A DNA stretch of 64,000 bases from an uncultured Pseudodesulfovibrio sp. (GTDB lineage: Bacteria; Desulfobacterota; Desulfovibrionia; Desulfovibrionales; Desulfovibrionaceae): NCBI RefSeq assembly GCF_963662885.1, contig NZ_OY760055.1:134001-198000 (forward strand), written 5' to 3'. The number at the start of each line of letters is the position of its first letter. The stretch's first letter is position 1. Both the position numbers and the translations under genes were made by a program. Below the pieces are notes generated by a model. The model was not told where the DNA came from. It worked only from the letters and a program-made list of their open reading frames with translations, and made no database searches. Shown here piece by piece: positions 23,646-32,131 of the stretch.

Positions 23646-23667
23646 AGTGTGGCTAAAAAGTCACACT
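23646..23667. promoter_or_regulatory. Palindrome directly upstream of the sigma-54 promoter
   Basis: Nine-base arms AGTGTGGCT and AGTCACACT (one mismatch) flank AAAA. The centre falls about 42 bases before the predicted start of transcription. It could be a DctD site or the site of another regulator. The spacing does not fit CRP (two bases too long), and for a sigma-54 enhancer it is unusually close. Confidence 0.45.
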
Positions 23668-23704
23668 ATTTCGAAGCTATAATTGGTCGCGAGAATATAG
23701 ATGA

Positions 23705-23749
23705 GCGGATTCTTGCCGATGCGGGGGAGTCCGGTCGGCAAGAATCCGC
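23705..23749 (-). terminator. Inverted repeat after dctD, likely terminator
   Basis: Perfect 15-bp arms (GCGGATTCTTGCCGA and its complement) with a 15-base loop start 8 bases past the dctD stop. The following minus-strand bases are T-rich but not a clean run. Confidence 0.55.
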
Positions 23750-23756
23750 CGATGGG

Positions 23757-25106
23757 CTATTCGGATCTTTTCAGTCCGTATTTGGTCATCTTTTCGTTCA
23801 GGGTGCGGCGGGGAATGCCGAGGTCGTCGATGACGTCCTTGATGATGCCCGCATTCCGATTCAGGGACTCCTGAATGAGGTGGCGTTCGAACAGGGCCAC
23901 CTGGTCCCGCAGGTTGACGGCCTGGGACGCGGGGTCCCCGGTCTTGGCGGCCATGATCTTGGAGATGCGTTCCTTGGGCGGCAGGGGCGAAAGGATGTAG
24001 CGTTCGGCCACGCTCTTGAGTTCGCGGACGTTGCCGGGCCAGTCATGGCTCATCATCAGGGGCAGCCCCTCGGGGCCGAGCGGGGCCGCGACCACACCGT
24101 AGGTGTCCGCCGTTCGCTCCAGGAAGAAGGAGAAGAGCAGGGGGATATCGTCCATGCGCTCACGCAGGGGGGGAACATTCAACTCTACGGTATTTATGCG
24201 GAAATAGAGGTCTTCGCGCAGTCGTCCCTCGTCGATGGCCGTGCGCGGATTTTCGTTCATGGCGGAAATCAGCCGAAAGTTGACCGTCTTGGGCGAGTTG
24301 GCCCCCAGCGGGGTTATCTCGCGCATTTCCAGGGCGCGGAGGAGCTTGCCCTGGACGTCGAGGGGCATGGAGTTGAGTTCGTCCAGAAACAGGGTCCCGC
24401 CGTTGGCCGCCTCGAGCTTGCCGATGCGTTTGCCCGCCGCCCCGGTAAAGGCCCCGTTGACGTGGCCGAACAGCTCGCTCTCGGCCATGTCCACCGGGAT
24501 GGTCGCGCAGTTGAGCGCCATGTACGGTCCCTTGTTCAGCAGGGAGAGATTGTGGATGGCGCGGGCGATGACCTCCTTGCCGGTGCCGGTCTCGCCGAAG
24601 ATGAGCACGTTGGCCGGGGTGGGCGCGATGTGGGAGATTTCCTTTTTCAGTTCGCGCATGGGCTGGCTGGTGCCCACCAGCCGGGAGTCGATGCCCTCGC
24701 AGTCGGACAGGGCCATCTTGAGTTGGCGGTTTTCCAGGACCAACCGCCGTTTTTCGAGGGCGCGCTTGATGGTCTCCACGATCTGTTCGGGATCAAACGG
24801 CTTTTCCACGAAGTCGTAGGCTCCGCCCCGGATGGCCTCCACCGCCATGGCGATGTCGCCGTGTCCGGTGAACAGGACCACCGGGATATGCTCGTCGATG
24901 TCCGCGATCTTCTTCTGGAAAGCCAGCCCGTCCAGACCGGGCATCTTCACGTCGGTCAGGACGATGCCCGCGTAATCCGGGTTGATGTCGCGCAGGGCCA
25001 CGCGTGCATCAGCATAGTCCGCCACCTCGAAATCCGACAGCTCGAGCCATTGCCGGGCGGAATCCCTGACCGATTGTTCGTCGTCTACCAGTATGACTTT
25101 CTTCAT
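23757..25106 (-). CDS. dctD: Sigma-54-dependent response regulator, DctD type
   Basis: A 449-aa NtrC-family activator. Receiver domain 1-115 with acidic D8/D9, phospho-acceptor Asp52 (VLTDVKMPG) and Lys102. The AAA+ domain has Walker A GETGTGKE (171-178), the sigma-54 contact loop GAFTGA (218-223), and Walker B TLFLDE (238-243). A Fis-type DNA-binding helix-turn-helix occupies the last 40 residues (RRTLNEKMTKYGL). It overlaps the sensor kinase by 4 bases (ATGA). A sigma-54 promoter lies just downstream for the fumarate operon, so it most likely activates uptake and dismutation of C4-dicarboxylates. Confidence 0.93.
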   Translation of the reverse strand: MKKVILVDDEQSVRDSARQWLELSDFEVADYADARVALRDINPDYAGIVLTDVKMPGLDGLAFQKKIADIDEHIPVVLFTGHGDIAMAVEAIRGGAYDFVEKPFDPEQIVETIKRALEKRRLVLENRQLKMALSDCEGIDSRLVGTSQPMRELKKEISHIAPTPANVLIFGETGTGKEVIARAIHNLSLLNKGPYMALNCATIPVDMAESELFGHVNGAFTGAAGKRIGKLEAANGGTLFLDELNSMPLDVQGKLLRALEMREITPLGANSPKTVNFRLISAMNENPRTAIDEGRLREDLYFRINTVELNVPPLRERMDDIPLLFSFFLERTADTYGVVAAPLGPEGLPLMMSHDWPGNVRELKSVAERYILSPLPPKERISKIMAAKTGDPASQAVNLRDQVALFERHLIQESLNRNAGIIKDVIDDLGIPRRTLNEKMTKYGLKRSE

Positions 25107-26887
25107 GCGCCGTTCTCATCCTGTCGCGGTTTGGAAAGGGGAATGTGGACAAAGAACTCGGCCCCGCTCGGTTCGCGGTTGGCCACCCGGAAGTCGCCCT
25201 TCATGTCCTTGACGATCTTGTAGGAGATGGACAGCCCCAGGCCCACGCCGATGCCTTCCTTCTTGGTGGTCACGAAGGGCTCGAAAATCTTCTTGCCGAC
25301 CTCTTCGGCAATGCCGGGGCCGTTGTCCCAGACATGGATGGAGGCCTTGTCGTCCTCCACGGATAGGCGCACGCCAATGAGCGGGGACTCGACCTCCATC
25401 AGGGCGTCCAGCGCGTTGCGGAAGAGGTTGATGAGGACCTGTTCCATGCGCATGCGGTCGCCCCGGATGTTTACCGGCTGGCCGGGCATGGACAGCTTGA
25501 GGTCGCAGTTTTCCACCAGGAACTGGTGCTTCATCAGGTTGACCGCCTCCTTGATGGCCAGGCGCAGGTCGAACTCGATGTCCTTGTCCGTGGTCTTTCG
25601 GGCGAACGACTTGAGCTGGCCCGTGACCTTGGCCATGCGGTCGCCCAGTTCCGATACCTTGACCAACGTGGGGTCCAGATCGTCGAGCTTGTCGCGCTTG
25701 AGCATCAGCCGACAGGAGGCCACGTAGGTCTTGGTGGCCGCAATGGGCTGGTTCAGTTCGTGGGCGATGGCCGTGGCCATTTCGCCGAGCGCGGCCAGCT
25801 TGCCCGCCTGGACCAGTTCCTCCTGGGCCGAGCGCAGCTCGTGTTCGGTGCGTTTGCGCTCCTCCACCTCCTGGGCCAGCTGGCGGTTGATGTCCCGGAT
25901 GCGGTTGGCCTCCACGGCCTGCTGTCTGGAGAGCTGCCGCTGACGGCGTTCGCGCAGGAACAGCCTTGTCAGCACGGCCAGGCCGAGGAGCACGAAGGTG
26001 GTCAGGGAAACGCCCAGCGTCCGCTCCCAGAGCGGTCCCTGCGGCGTGAGGTAGCTGATCTTCCAATCCGTTCCCGGAATACCCCGTGTGTTCAGGAGAA
26101 AGCGTTCGGTGCCGATGGTGGTTTCGCGGACAAAGCCGAACCGGGTTCGGGTGTGCCAAGCCAGATGCTTGAGTTGGTACTTGGGGTAGTGCTCGCGGTC
26201 GTGGATCTCCTGGAGCATGCCCGCATCCAGCGGCGTCAGGGTCATGTATTTCCAGGACGGGCGGCTGGTCAGAACGATGACCCCGTTGGAGTCGGTCACC
26301 AGCAGGGTCTCGCCGCCCTCCTTCCAGAGATGTTCCAGAGGGGAGAGGGCGATCTTGGCCACGGCCACGCCGATGACCTTGTCGTTGTTCCTGATGGGAT
26401 GGGAAATGTAGATGCCGGGCTCGCCACGGGTGATGCCCACGCCGAAAAAGGTTCCCTGACGGCCCGCCATGGCGTCCTTGAAGTAGGGCCGGAAGCCGAG
26501 GTCCAGGCCGATGAAGGCGTTGGGACGGTCCCAGTTGGAGGCCGCCTTGACGATGCCGTCCGTGCCGATGATGTAGACCACGGACGACTCGGCGATGGTG
26601 TTCACGCGCTTGAGAAAACGGTTGATGGGCACGCCCTCGCCGCCCTGGGTCAGGAAGGCGGTGACCATGCCGTTCTCGGAGATGAGATAGGGCAGGTACT
26701 CGTACTTGCGCAGCTCGGAGTCCAGCGTCATCTCGTACAGGGTCAGCCGCTCGTCCGAGACCCGTTCCATGTCCTGAAGGTAGTCGTATTGCACCAGCAG
26801 GCCGACGATGAACGGCAGGCCGATGAGCAGGAAGATGCCCAGCGTTACCGCCGGAGTGTTGAATCGGGTCTCGTTGAAGGTCATCAT
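25103..26887 (-). CDS. dctB: C4-dicarboxylate sensor histidine kinase, DctB type
   Basis: A 594-aa membrane kinase. Helix 1 at about 12-33, then a periplasmic double-Cache (PDC) sensor region to about residue 290 (YIIGTDGIVKAASNW, GRQGTFFGVGITRGEPGIYIS, LLVTDSNGVIVLTS), helix 2 at about 293-313, then a coiled coil. The H-box is GEMATAIAHELNQPIAATKT with His376. ATPase motifs follow: NLFRNALDAL, DNGPGI and GIGVGLGLSIS. This H-box form is typical of DctB. It probably senses fumarate, malate or succinate outside the cell and phosphorylates DctD. Confidence 0.93.
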   Translation of the reverse strand: MMTFNETRFNTPAVTLGIFLLIGLPFIVGLLVQYDYLQDMERVSDERLTLYEMTLDSELRKYEYLPYLISENGMVTAFLTQGGEGVPINRFLKRVNTIAESSVVYIIGTDGIVKAASNWDRPNAFIGLDLGFRPYFKDAMAGRQGTFFGVGITRGEPGIYISHPIRNNDKVIGVAVAKIALSPLEHLWKEGGETLLVTDSNGVIVLTSRPSWKYMTLTPLDAGMLQEIHDREHYPKYQLKHLAWHTRTRFGFVRETTIGTERFLLNTRGIPGTDWKISYLTPQGPLWERTLGVSLTTFVLLGLAVLTRLFLRERRQRQLSRQQAVEANRIRDINRQLAQEVEERKRTEHELRSAQEELVQAGKLAALGEMATAIAHELNQPIAATKTYVASCRLMLKRDKLDDLDPTLVKVSELGDRMAKVTGQLKSFARKTTDKDIEFDLRLAIKEAVNLMKHQFLVENCDLKLSMPGQPVNIRGDRMRMEQVLINLFRNALDALMEVESPLIGVRLSVEDDKASIHVWDNGPGIAEEVGKKIFEPFVTTKKEGIGVGLGLSISYKIVKDMKGDFRVANREPSGAEFFVHIPLSKPRQDENGA

Positions 26888-27116
26888 GCCTGGCCTGTTT
26901 CCCTATCCGCGTCTGCGGGAACGAAATCTGTTTCGAGTCGTTCTCCAGCAATAGGCGGAAATCCGCCGATCAGGCAAGGCAAAATGCGGTTACCTATAGT
27001 CTTTAACCGGCTTAACTGGCTTGGATAATGAAGATTTACGCAAATAGAGGGCTGCATCATGCCCGGAATAGAGCAAATAGGATGCCGACATCCGGCCGGA
27101 GGCGGCATTTTCGGGA
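26888..27116. promoter_or_regulatory. Intergenic region upstream of dctB
   Basis: About 230 bases without a gene. It should hold the dctBD promoter. Visible structure: a GGCGGA/TCCGCC inverted repeat near 26956-26969, and a 9-base tandem direct repeat TTAACCGGC-TTAACTGGC (27003-27020) in an AT-rich stretch that could bind a regulator. An imperfect GC-rich inverted repeat near 27081-27107 follows the MFS-ApbE gene on the other side. No promoter boxes are convincing. Confidence 0.35.
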
Positions 27117-29279
27117 TCAGTGCGGGAAATTGTCGGTGTAGGCCACGGTCCGGTCGGGCAGAAACCAGATGCAGGCGCTTTTCGGCGAGTACTGTTTGAG
27201 GAAGTCCGCGCCGCGTGCCGGGCCCATGATGAACAGGGTTGTGGCCAGGGCGTCGGCCAGCTCCGCCGCGTCCGCGATGACGGTCACGCCGATGGATTTG
27301 TGGGCCGAGTCCATGGTCGCGGGGTCTATGATGTGGTGGTGTTCGATGCGGCCATCCTTCTTGCTGGGGGCCACGAACTGGCGGTAGTCGCCCGAGCCGC
27401 ACACGCCTTTGTCGCGGATGGGGATGGTCTGGAACACCGCATCGGTGCGCGGGTGGCGGACACCCACGTGCCAGTCGCGGTCGCCGAAGCAGCGGAAGTC
27501 GCCGCCCGCCTCGACGATGCCGTACTTCACGCCGTGTTTTTGCAGCAGGCTGGCTGCCGCGTCCACGATGGACCCCTTGGCGATGCCGCCCATGTCGAGG
27601 GCCATGCCTTCCTTCTTGAGGCGCACCCGCTGGCCGGGCCGGTCCATGAGGACCATGCGGTAGTCCACCAGATTGGACTTGGACCGGGCCACGGATTCGT
27701 CCATGGCGTAATAGAAGGGCGAGGTGGTCAGGGCTCCCACGGTGGGGTCGAAGATGCCGCCCGTGGCTTCGCTGAATTTGAGCGCACGGTCGAGCAGGTC
27801 GAAGGCGCGCGGCGTGACCTTGACCCAGGAGTGCCCGGCGGCGCGGTTGATTCGGCCGATGGAGCCGCGCGGGTTGCGGTGGTCGAAGTCCTGTTGCAGT
27901 GCGCGCATGGCGGTCATGGTCCGGCGGGCCGCCAGGGTGGCCGACTTGCGGCTCGGTGCCTCGATGGTCAACTTGACCACCGTACCCATGGCCACGTCGG
28001 TGAAGCGGTACAGTCCGTCTTCCTGGGCTTCCATACGCAGCCTCGGAGAGAGGTTCAGGACCAGCATCAGGCCGAGGAATCCGGCTGCAAGACCACTTGC
28101 GGTCCAGGCCAGGCCCCGTCCCCAGTGGAGCTGGTCGCGGAAGACGCAGGCCAGCAGCGGCAGGCAGCAGAGCGCGCCGATCAGGCCTGCGACCTTGAGA
28201 CCCGGCGCCGGGGATTGCAGGGTGTGGACCACGGCTCCCCCGAGCAGGGGACCGAGAAGGAAACCGAGTCCGGAAGCCAGATTGGCCGCGCCGAACACGG
28301 CCCCCTGTTTGCGGCTCAGGCTCGAGGCGAAATACATGGATGCCGGGATGGACAGGGCCGCGCCCAGACCGAGGATCACGCCGAAGGTGGCGAACTGCCA
28401 GAGCAGGCGGCATTCGCCCAGTGCATAGAGCGCGCCCGCGCTGACCAGCATGCCCAGGACCACGCGGTCCGTGTCCGGGCTCTTGCTGCCGAATCGGCCC
28501 GTGAGCAGCAAGCCCAGGAAGGTGGCCAATCCGGGCGCGGCAAAGGTGGCCGCGATGACCGGTCCGTGGCGGCCCAGCGCTTCGGTCAGGATGATGGGGT
28601 AGAAGGCGGTGGTCAGCCCGATGCCCAGGCTGCGACCGCCGATGGCCAGGAGCAGGGAGAAGGCGCGCCCCTTGGAAGGGGGCGGTTCGGTCTTGGGCGG
28701 TGCCGGGCGGCTGGTGGCGGCTTCGCGCGGCATGAGCAGGAAGGTGGCGGCCAGAGACAGCCCCAGGCACAGGGACAGGCCGATCATGACCGGCCCCATG
28801 ACCCCGGTGGTGTAGAGCAGACTGCCGAGGATCGGCCCGGCAAAGGCGGCCGCATTGAACAGGGCGGCGTGGACCGCAAACCGGCGGGACAGAGCCGGGC
28901 CGCTCGCCGAGCCGCCCAGAGCGGCAAGGCCTACGGGACGGACCAGGCCGGTGACCATGCCCATGGCCACCTGCACCGCGTACAGGGCGGTCAGGCCCGG
29001 AGAAAGAAAGTAGCCCAGCGGTATGATGCAGCCGACGGCCGAGGCCAGGAGCAGGACCGGCTTGGGGCCGAAGCGGTCGGCGGCCATGCCGGACAGGGGT
29101 GAAACCAGAAGCTTGGCCAGATAATATCCGGCAAAGGCCGTGCCGAGCCATGCGCCGCTGACCCGCTCGTCCAGGCTGAGCAGCGGTATGGTGAAGGCGA
29201 ACAACCCCACGCCCAGGGAGGTGAACAGGCTGCCGGTCAGGACTGCGGCGAGGGTGCGGTTGTTCCCGTTGGCGGCCAT
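27117..29279 (-). CDS. MFS permease fused to ApbE-type FAD:protein FMN transferase
   Basis: A 720-aa fusion. Residues 1-385 form a 12-helix MFS transporter (GYYLAKLLVSPLSGMAADRFG near 51-71, and SRKQGAVFGAANLASGLGF). A thirteenth helix at about 387-410 follows, then an ApbE domain at 425-720. ApbE signatures: GGIFDPTVGAL (507-517), LDMGGIAKGSIVDAA (561-575), AGGDFRCFGD (591-600), HHIIDPATMDSA (648-659), ADALATTLFIMGP (675-687). The extra helix would place ApbE in the periplasm, where it attaches FMN to threonines of RnfG-like proteins. The linked permease may bring in or export something related to flavin. It starts 7 bases after NAD kinase, without a strong ribosome site. Confidence 0.9.
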   Translation of the reverse strand: MAANGNNRTLAAVLTGSLFTSLGVGLFAFTIPLLSLDERVSGAWLGTAFAGYYLAKLLVSPLSGMAADRFGPKPVLLLASAVGCIIPLGYFLSPGLTALYAVQVAMGMVTGLVRPVGLAALGGSASGPALSRRFAVHAALFNAAAFAGPILGSLLYTTGVMGPVMIGLSLCLGLSLAATFLLMPREAATSRPAPPKTEPPPSKGRAFSLLLAIGGRSLGIGLTTAFYPIILTEALGRHGPVIAATFAAPGLATFLGLLLTGRFGSKSPDTDRVVLGMLVSAGALYALGECRLLWQFATFGVILGLGAALSIPASMYFASSLSRKQGAVFGAANLASGLGFLLGPLLGGAVVHTLQSPAPGLKVAGLIGALCCLPLLACVFRDQLHWGRGLAWTASGLAAGFLGLMLVLNLSPRLRMEAQEDGLYRFTDVAMGTVVKLTIEAPSRKSATLAARRTMTAMRALQQDFDHRNPRGSIGRINRAAGHSWVKVTPRAFDLLDRALKFSEATGGIFDPTVGALTTSPFYYAMDESVARSKSNLVDYRMVLMDRPGQRVRLKKEGMALDMGGIAKGSIVDAAASLLQKHGVKYGIVEAGGDFRCFGDRDWHVGVRHPRTDAVFQTIPIRDKGVCGSGDYRQFVAPSKKDGRIEHHHIIDPATMDSAHKSIGVTVIADAAELADALATTLFIMGPARGADFLKQYSPKSACIWFLPDRTVAYTDNFPH

Positions 29280-29286
29280 GGCGGAA

Positions 29287-30060
29287 TCAGTGGATGAATT
29301 GCTCGTTGAAGATGCGCTCTTCCAGGGAATGGTCCGGGGCGAACAGGATGCGTGCAGGCTGTTCGTGGTCTTCATGGACCAGAATATGGGCCACGTCGCG
29401 GACCTCCAGGAAGTCGGCGGTGGCGCTGACCGGCCGCAGGCCCGGCCAGAGGATGTCGAACTCCACGCTGGCCGTGTTGGGCAGCAGGGCTCCGTTCCAG
29501 CGCCGGGGTCGGAAGGGGCAGATGGGGGTCAGGGCCATGATGTTGGAGCCCAGCGGGATGATCGGCCCGTGGGCGGACAGGTTGTAGGCCGTGGAGCCTG
29601 CCGGAGTGGCGACCATGACCCCGTCGCAGACCAGATTGTCCAGACGTTTCCTGCCGTTGATGAACAGGCGGATGTGCGCGGATTGCTGGGTGGTGCGCAG
29701 CATGGCCACCTCGTTGAAGGCCAGGGCCGTGATGCGATCCCCGGCCAGGGTGGTGGCGGTCATGGCCAGCGGGTTCAGAAGGTGTTCCTGGGCCGCGTTG
29801 ATCCGTTCGATGAGATTGTCCGGGTTGAACTTGTTGAGCAGGAACCCGATGGTCCCGCAGTTCATGCCGTAGATGGGCAGCTTCCGGTCCAGGAACTGGT
29901 GCACGGTCCGGAGCATGAACCCGTCGCCGCCCAGGGCCACCAGGGCATCGGCCTCCTCGACGGGGACCAGCGGATAGCGTTCCTTCAAAACGGCGAGCCG
30001 CTCCTGCGCGGCTGGCGCGTCCGAGGCGACGCAGGCGATATGGCGGAGTGTGGATTCCAT
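29287..30060 (-). CDS. nadK: NAD kinase
   Basis: A 257-aa cytoplasmic enzyme that phosphorylates NAD to NADP. Family motifs: ALGGDGFMLRTVH (the GGDG site), YGMNCGTIGFLLN, and DGVMVATPAGSTAYNLSAHGPI. I prefer the ATG at 30060 because GGAG lies 6 bases before it; the upstream in-frame ATG at 30072 has no good site. It is the first gene of a two-gene unit with the MFS-ApbE fusion, an unusual pairing of NADP synthesis with protein flavinylation. Confidence 0.93.
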   Translation of the reverse strand: MESTLRHIACVASDAPAAQERLAVLKERYPLVPVEEADALVALGGDGFMLRTVHQFLDRKLPIYGMNCGTIGFLLNKFNPDNLIERINAAQEHLLNPLAMTATTLAGDRITALAFNEVAMLRTTQQSAHIRLFINGRKRLDNLVCDGVMVATPAGSTAYNLSAHGPIIPLGSNIMALTPICPFRPRRWNGALLPNTASVEFDILWPGLRPVSATADFLEVRDVAHILVHEDHEQPARILFAPDHSLEERIFNEQFIH

Positions 30061-30161
30061 GGGTCGCTCCATCTTTTTGCTCTGGTGCTATACGAGGACC
30101 AACTACCCTGCATGGCCCGTGCCGTAAAGAGCGCGTACCCTGTTTTCAGGTTCCGAGACAA

Positions 30162-30195
30162 GAAAAGACCGCACGACGCGATATGCGCCGTGCGG
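30162..30195 (-). terminator. Terminator at the end of the ureide operon
   Basis: On the minus strand a stem of about 11 bp with one mismatch (CCGCACGaCGC at 30169-30179 with GCGcCGTGCGG at 30185-30195) is followed by TCTTTTCTTG. It begins 24 bases past the allE stop. Confidence 0.8.
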
Positions 30196-30218
30196 CCCCA
30201 AAGAGGAGGAAGGTCGAA

Positions 30219-30998
30219 TTAGATGGCTTCGTCTCGGTGGCAGTCCTTGGAGTAGATATACTCCATGCGCTCGAGGCCGATGCCGTAGCATGCCTGCTTG
30301 CAGAACGGGGCGATCCAGATGAAATCGCCCGACTCGACAGGCAGCCATTTTTCGTCGAGGAGGTACAGCCCCTCGCCCTGATAGATGTACATGCCGTGCT
30401 CCTGCACGTGGGTTTCCACGAACGGGTGGCAACCGCCGGGCAGGAAGGCCAGAGTGTGGAAGTTCATGTCAAAGGCCTGATCCACGGGCAGCAGGTCGCG
30501 CACGAACACGTTGTCCATGGAGTCGTACAGGCTCTCGTCGATGTTGCGGATGGAGCCGGTGACCATCCACGGAGCCTGGACCGCCGGGTCCGGGTGGGGG
30601 ATGAAACGCTGCTTGTAGAGCAGAATCTCCACCGGGGCGTCGCCGGTCGAGGCGAAGGAGATGCCCTTGCCCGGGGGCGAATAGATATAGCCTCCGGCGG
30701 GCAGGGTCTCGGTCTTGCCGCCCACGGTGACCTTGAGGGTGCCTTCGCCGGACATGACGAAGAGGAAAGTCTCGATGTTTTCGGCCTTGCCGTAGGGCAT
30801 GGTCGTCTTGCCCTCGGTGGACACGATGCCGACCATCTGCACGAAGTTGGCGCCGAGCTTGGGCGAGGCCAGGATGGACAGGGCGCAGCCCTGGATGCCC
30901 GGTACGACGTTGAAGACCCGGCCTTCGGTGGTGATGACCGCGTATTTGCCGGGCACGTACTCGGAACGGTTTTTCAGAAAGCCTTCGGGATAAGGCAT
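30219..30998 (-). CDS. allE: (S)-ureidoglycine aminohydrolase
   Basis: A 259-aa bicupin enzyme that converts (S)-ureidoglycine to (S)-ureidoglycolate and ammonia. It closely resembles E. coli AllE as I recall it: PGIQGCALSILASPKLGANF, ENIETFLFVMSGEG, GGYIYSPPG, FDMNFHTLAFLPG, and the ending YIYSKDCHRD. The metal site lies in the second cupin, ETHVQEHGMYIYQGEGLY (Glu, His, His, Gln ligands). It is the last gene of the ureide run and directly uses the product of AllC encoded two genes upstream. A terminator follows. Confidence 0.93.
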   Translation of the reverse strand: MPYPEGFLKNRSEYVPGKYAVITTEGRVFNVVPGIQGCALSILASPKLGANFVQMVGIVSTEGKTTMPYGKAENIETFLFVMSGEGTLKVTVGGKTETLPAGGYIYSPPGKGISFASTGDAPVEILLYKQRFIPHPDPAVQAPWMVTGSIRNIDESLYDSMDNVFVRDLLPVDQAFDMNFHTLAFLPGGCHPFVETHVQEHGMYIYQGEGLYLLDEKWLPVESGDFIWIAPFCKQACYGIGLERMEYIYSKDCHRDEAI

Positions 30999-31091
30999 GG
31001 TGGTTGTCCTTGTTGCGTTCGGCCTGCTTGGTTTGAGACCGGGACGCGGAGGAGAGGTCGTTCCCCCCGCGGCCCGGTGTAGTGAGGTGTA

Positions 31092-32087
31092 CTACTTTCC
31101 GAACTTGTCGCGCCAGATTTTTCCGGTTTTTTCCATATCCGAATCCGCCCAGGTGCGGCGCATGCGGTTCAGGGTAGGCATGCCCAGGGAGAATTCCTGG
31201 AGCCAGTTGCGGGCGAAGATGCCGCGTTCGGTCTCCTCGAAGATCTCCTCCATGGCCTGCTCGTTGATCACGCGCGGTCCGCTGTGGCGCACAGCGAACT
31301 CGCAGGTCCGGCTGGCACGGGAGGTCAGGTAGGCCTCGATGCCCACGGCGTCGATGTCGTCGATGATCGACCGGATGGACCGGATCGCCTTGGCGTAGGC
31401 GAAGGAGCGGGGATAGCCGTTCTTGACCATGATGTTGAACATGGTCCGCATGAGGTGGATGGTCCCGCCGTACAGGACCTGCTCCTCGTAGTTGTCGCCC
31501 TCGGTCTCATGCTGGAAAGTCATGTCCACCACGCCCACGCGGGTGGAGCCCACGGCCTTGGAGATGGCCAGGGCGGTCTCCCTGGCCTGGCCGCTGACGT
31601 CCTGGTCCACGGACACGCAGCCCCAGATGCCGGAGCCGTCCTTGAACTTCTGGCGGGTGACCGGGCCGGGGCCGTTGGGCACGAACAGGACCACGTCCAC
31701 GTCCTTGGGCGGCTTGATGGTTCCGTACAGGATGGCGAAGCCGTGGGCGAAGCTCAGGGTCTGGCCGGGCTTGAGATGCTTGTGGATGGACTCGTAGTAC
31801 ACGGACGGCTGGGCCGGATCCTGGAGCAGGATGTGGACGATGTCCGCCTTGTCCACGGCTTCCTCGATGGAGTAGACCTCGAAGCCGTCGGCCTCGGCCT
31901 TGTCCCAGCTGGAGTGGCGGGTGCGGTCGCCCGCGCCCACGATGATCTTCACGCCGCTTTCACGCATGTTCATGGATTGGGCGCGGCCCTGGCTGCCGTA
32001 GCCGATGATGGCCACGGTCTTGCCGTCCAGCACGGACAGGTCCACGTCTTCGTCACGGTAGATTTTTTCGAATTCGATGTCGCTCAT
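31092..32087 (-). CDS. Ketol-acid reductoisomerase-like NAD(P)-dependent oxidoreductase with altered active site
   Basis: A 331-aa homologue of class I ketol-acid reductoisomerase (IlvC). The Rossmann part is well kept: AIIGYGSQGRAQSMN (26-40) and FAHGFAI (113-119, His115). In the all-helical knotted domain, the first metal pair is kept (Asp198, Glu202 in EGDNYEEQ). The lysine of PKxPGH is Asn138 (PNGPGP), and the two glutamates of FECLHELK are replaced by Lys233 and Ser237 (AKAIRSIR). Ser256 is kept. With three of the usual catalytic residues gone, true branched-chain synthesis is unlikely. It sits between allantoate amidohydrolase and AllE, so a redox step on ureidoglycolate or a related 2-hydroxy or 2-oxo acid is a reasonable guess. 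Its function is not known. Confidence 0.82.
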   Translation of the reverse strand: MSDIEFEKIYRDEDVDLSVLDGKTVAIIGYGSQGRAQSMNMRESGVKIIVGAGDRTRHSSWDKAEADGFEVYSIEEAVDKADIVHILLQDPAQPSVYYESIHKHLKPGQTLSFAHGFAILYGTIKPPKDVDVVLFVPNGPGPVTRQKFKDGSGIWGCVSVDQDVSGQARETALAISKAVGSTRVGVVDMTFQHETEGDNYEEQVLYGGTIHLMRTMFNIMVKNGYPRSFAYAKAIRSIRSIIDDIDAVGIEAYLTSRASRTCEFAVRHSGPRVINEQAMEEIFEETERGIFARNWLQEFSLGMPTLNRMRRTWADSDMEKTGKIWRDKFGK

Positions 32088-32131
32088 GGTTGTTCCTTTT
32101 TTCGCTGCTGTCTTGTTCGGTCGGGGGACGC

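Noticed and set aside
23646..23667. CRP-type binding site in front of frdC
   Set aside because: TGTG and CACA halves are present but their spacing is two bases longer than the CRP consensus, so it is reported only as a palindrome.
27120..29102. A 660-residue plus-strand open frame opposite the MFS-ApbE gene
   Set aside because: Low-complexity Gly/Gln/Arg-rich translation with no motif; the minus strand carries the full MFS and ApbE signatures.
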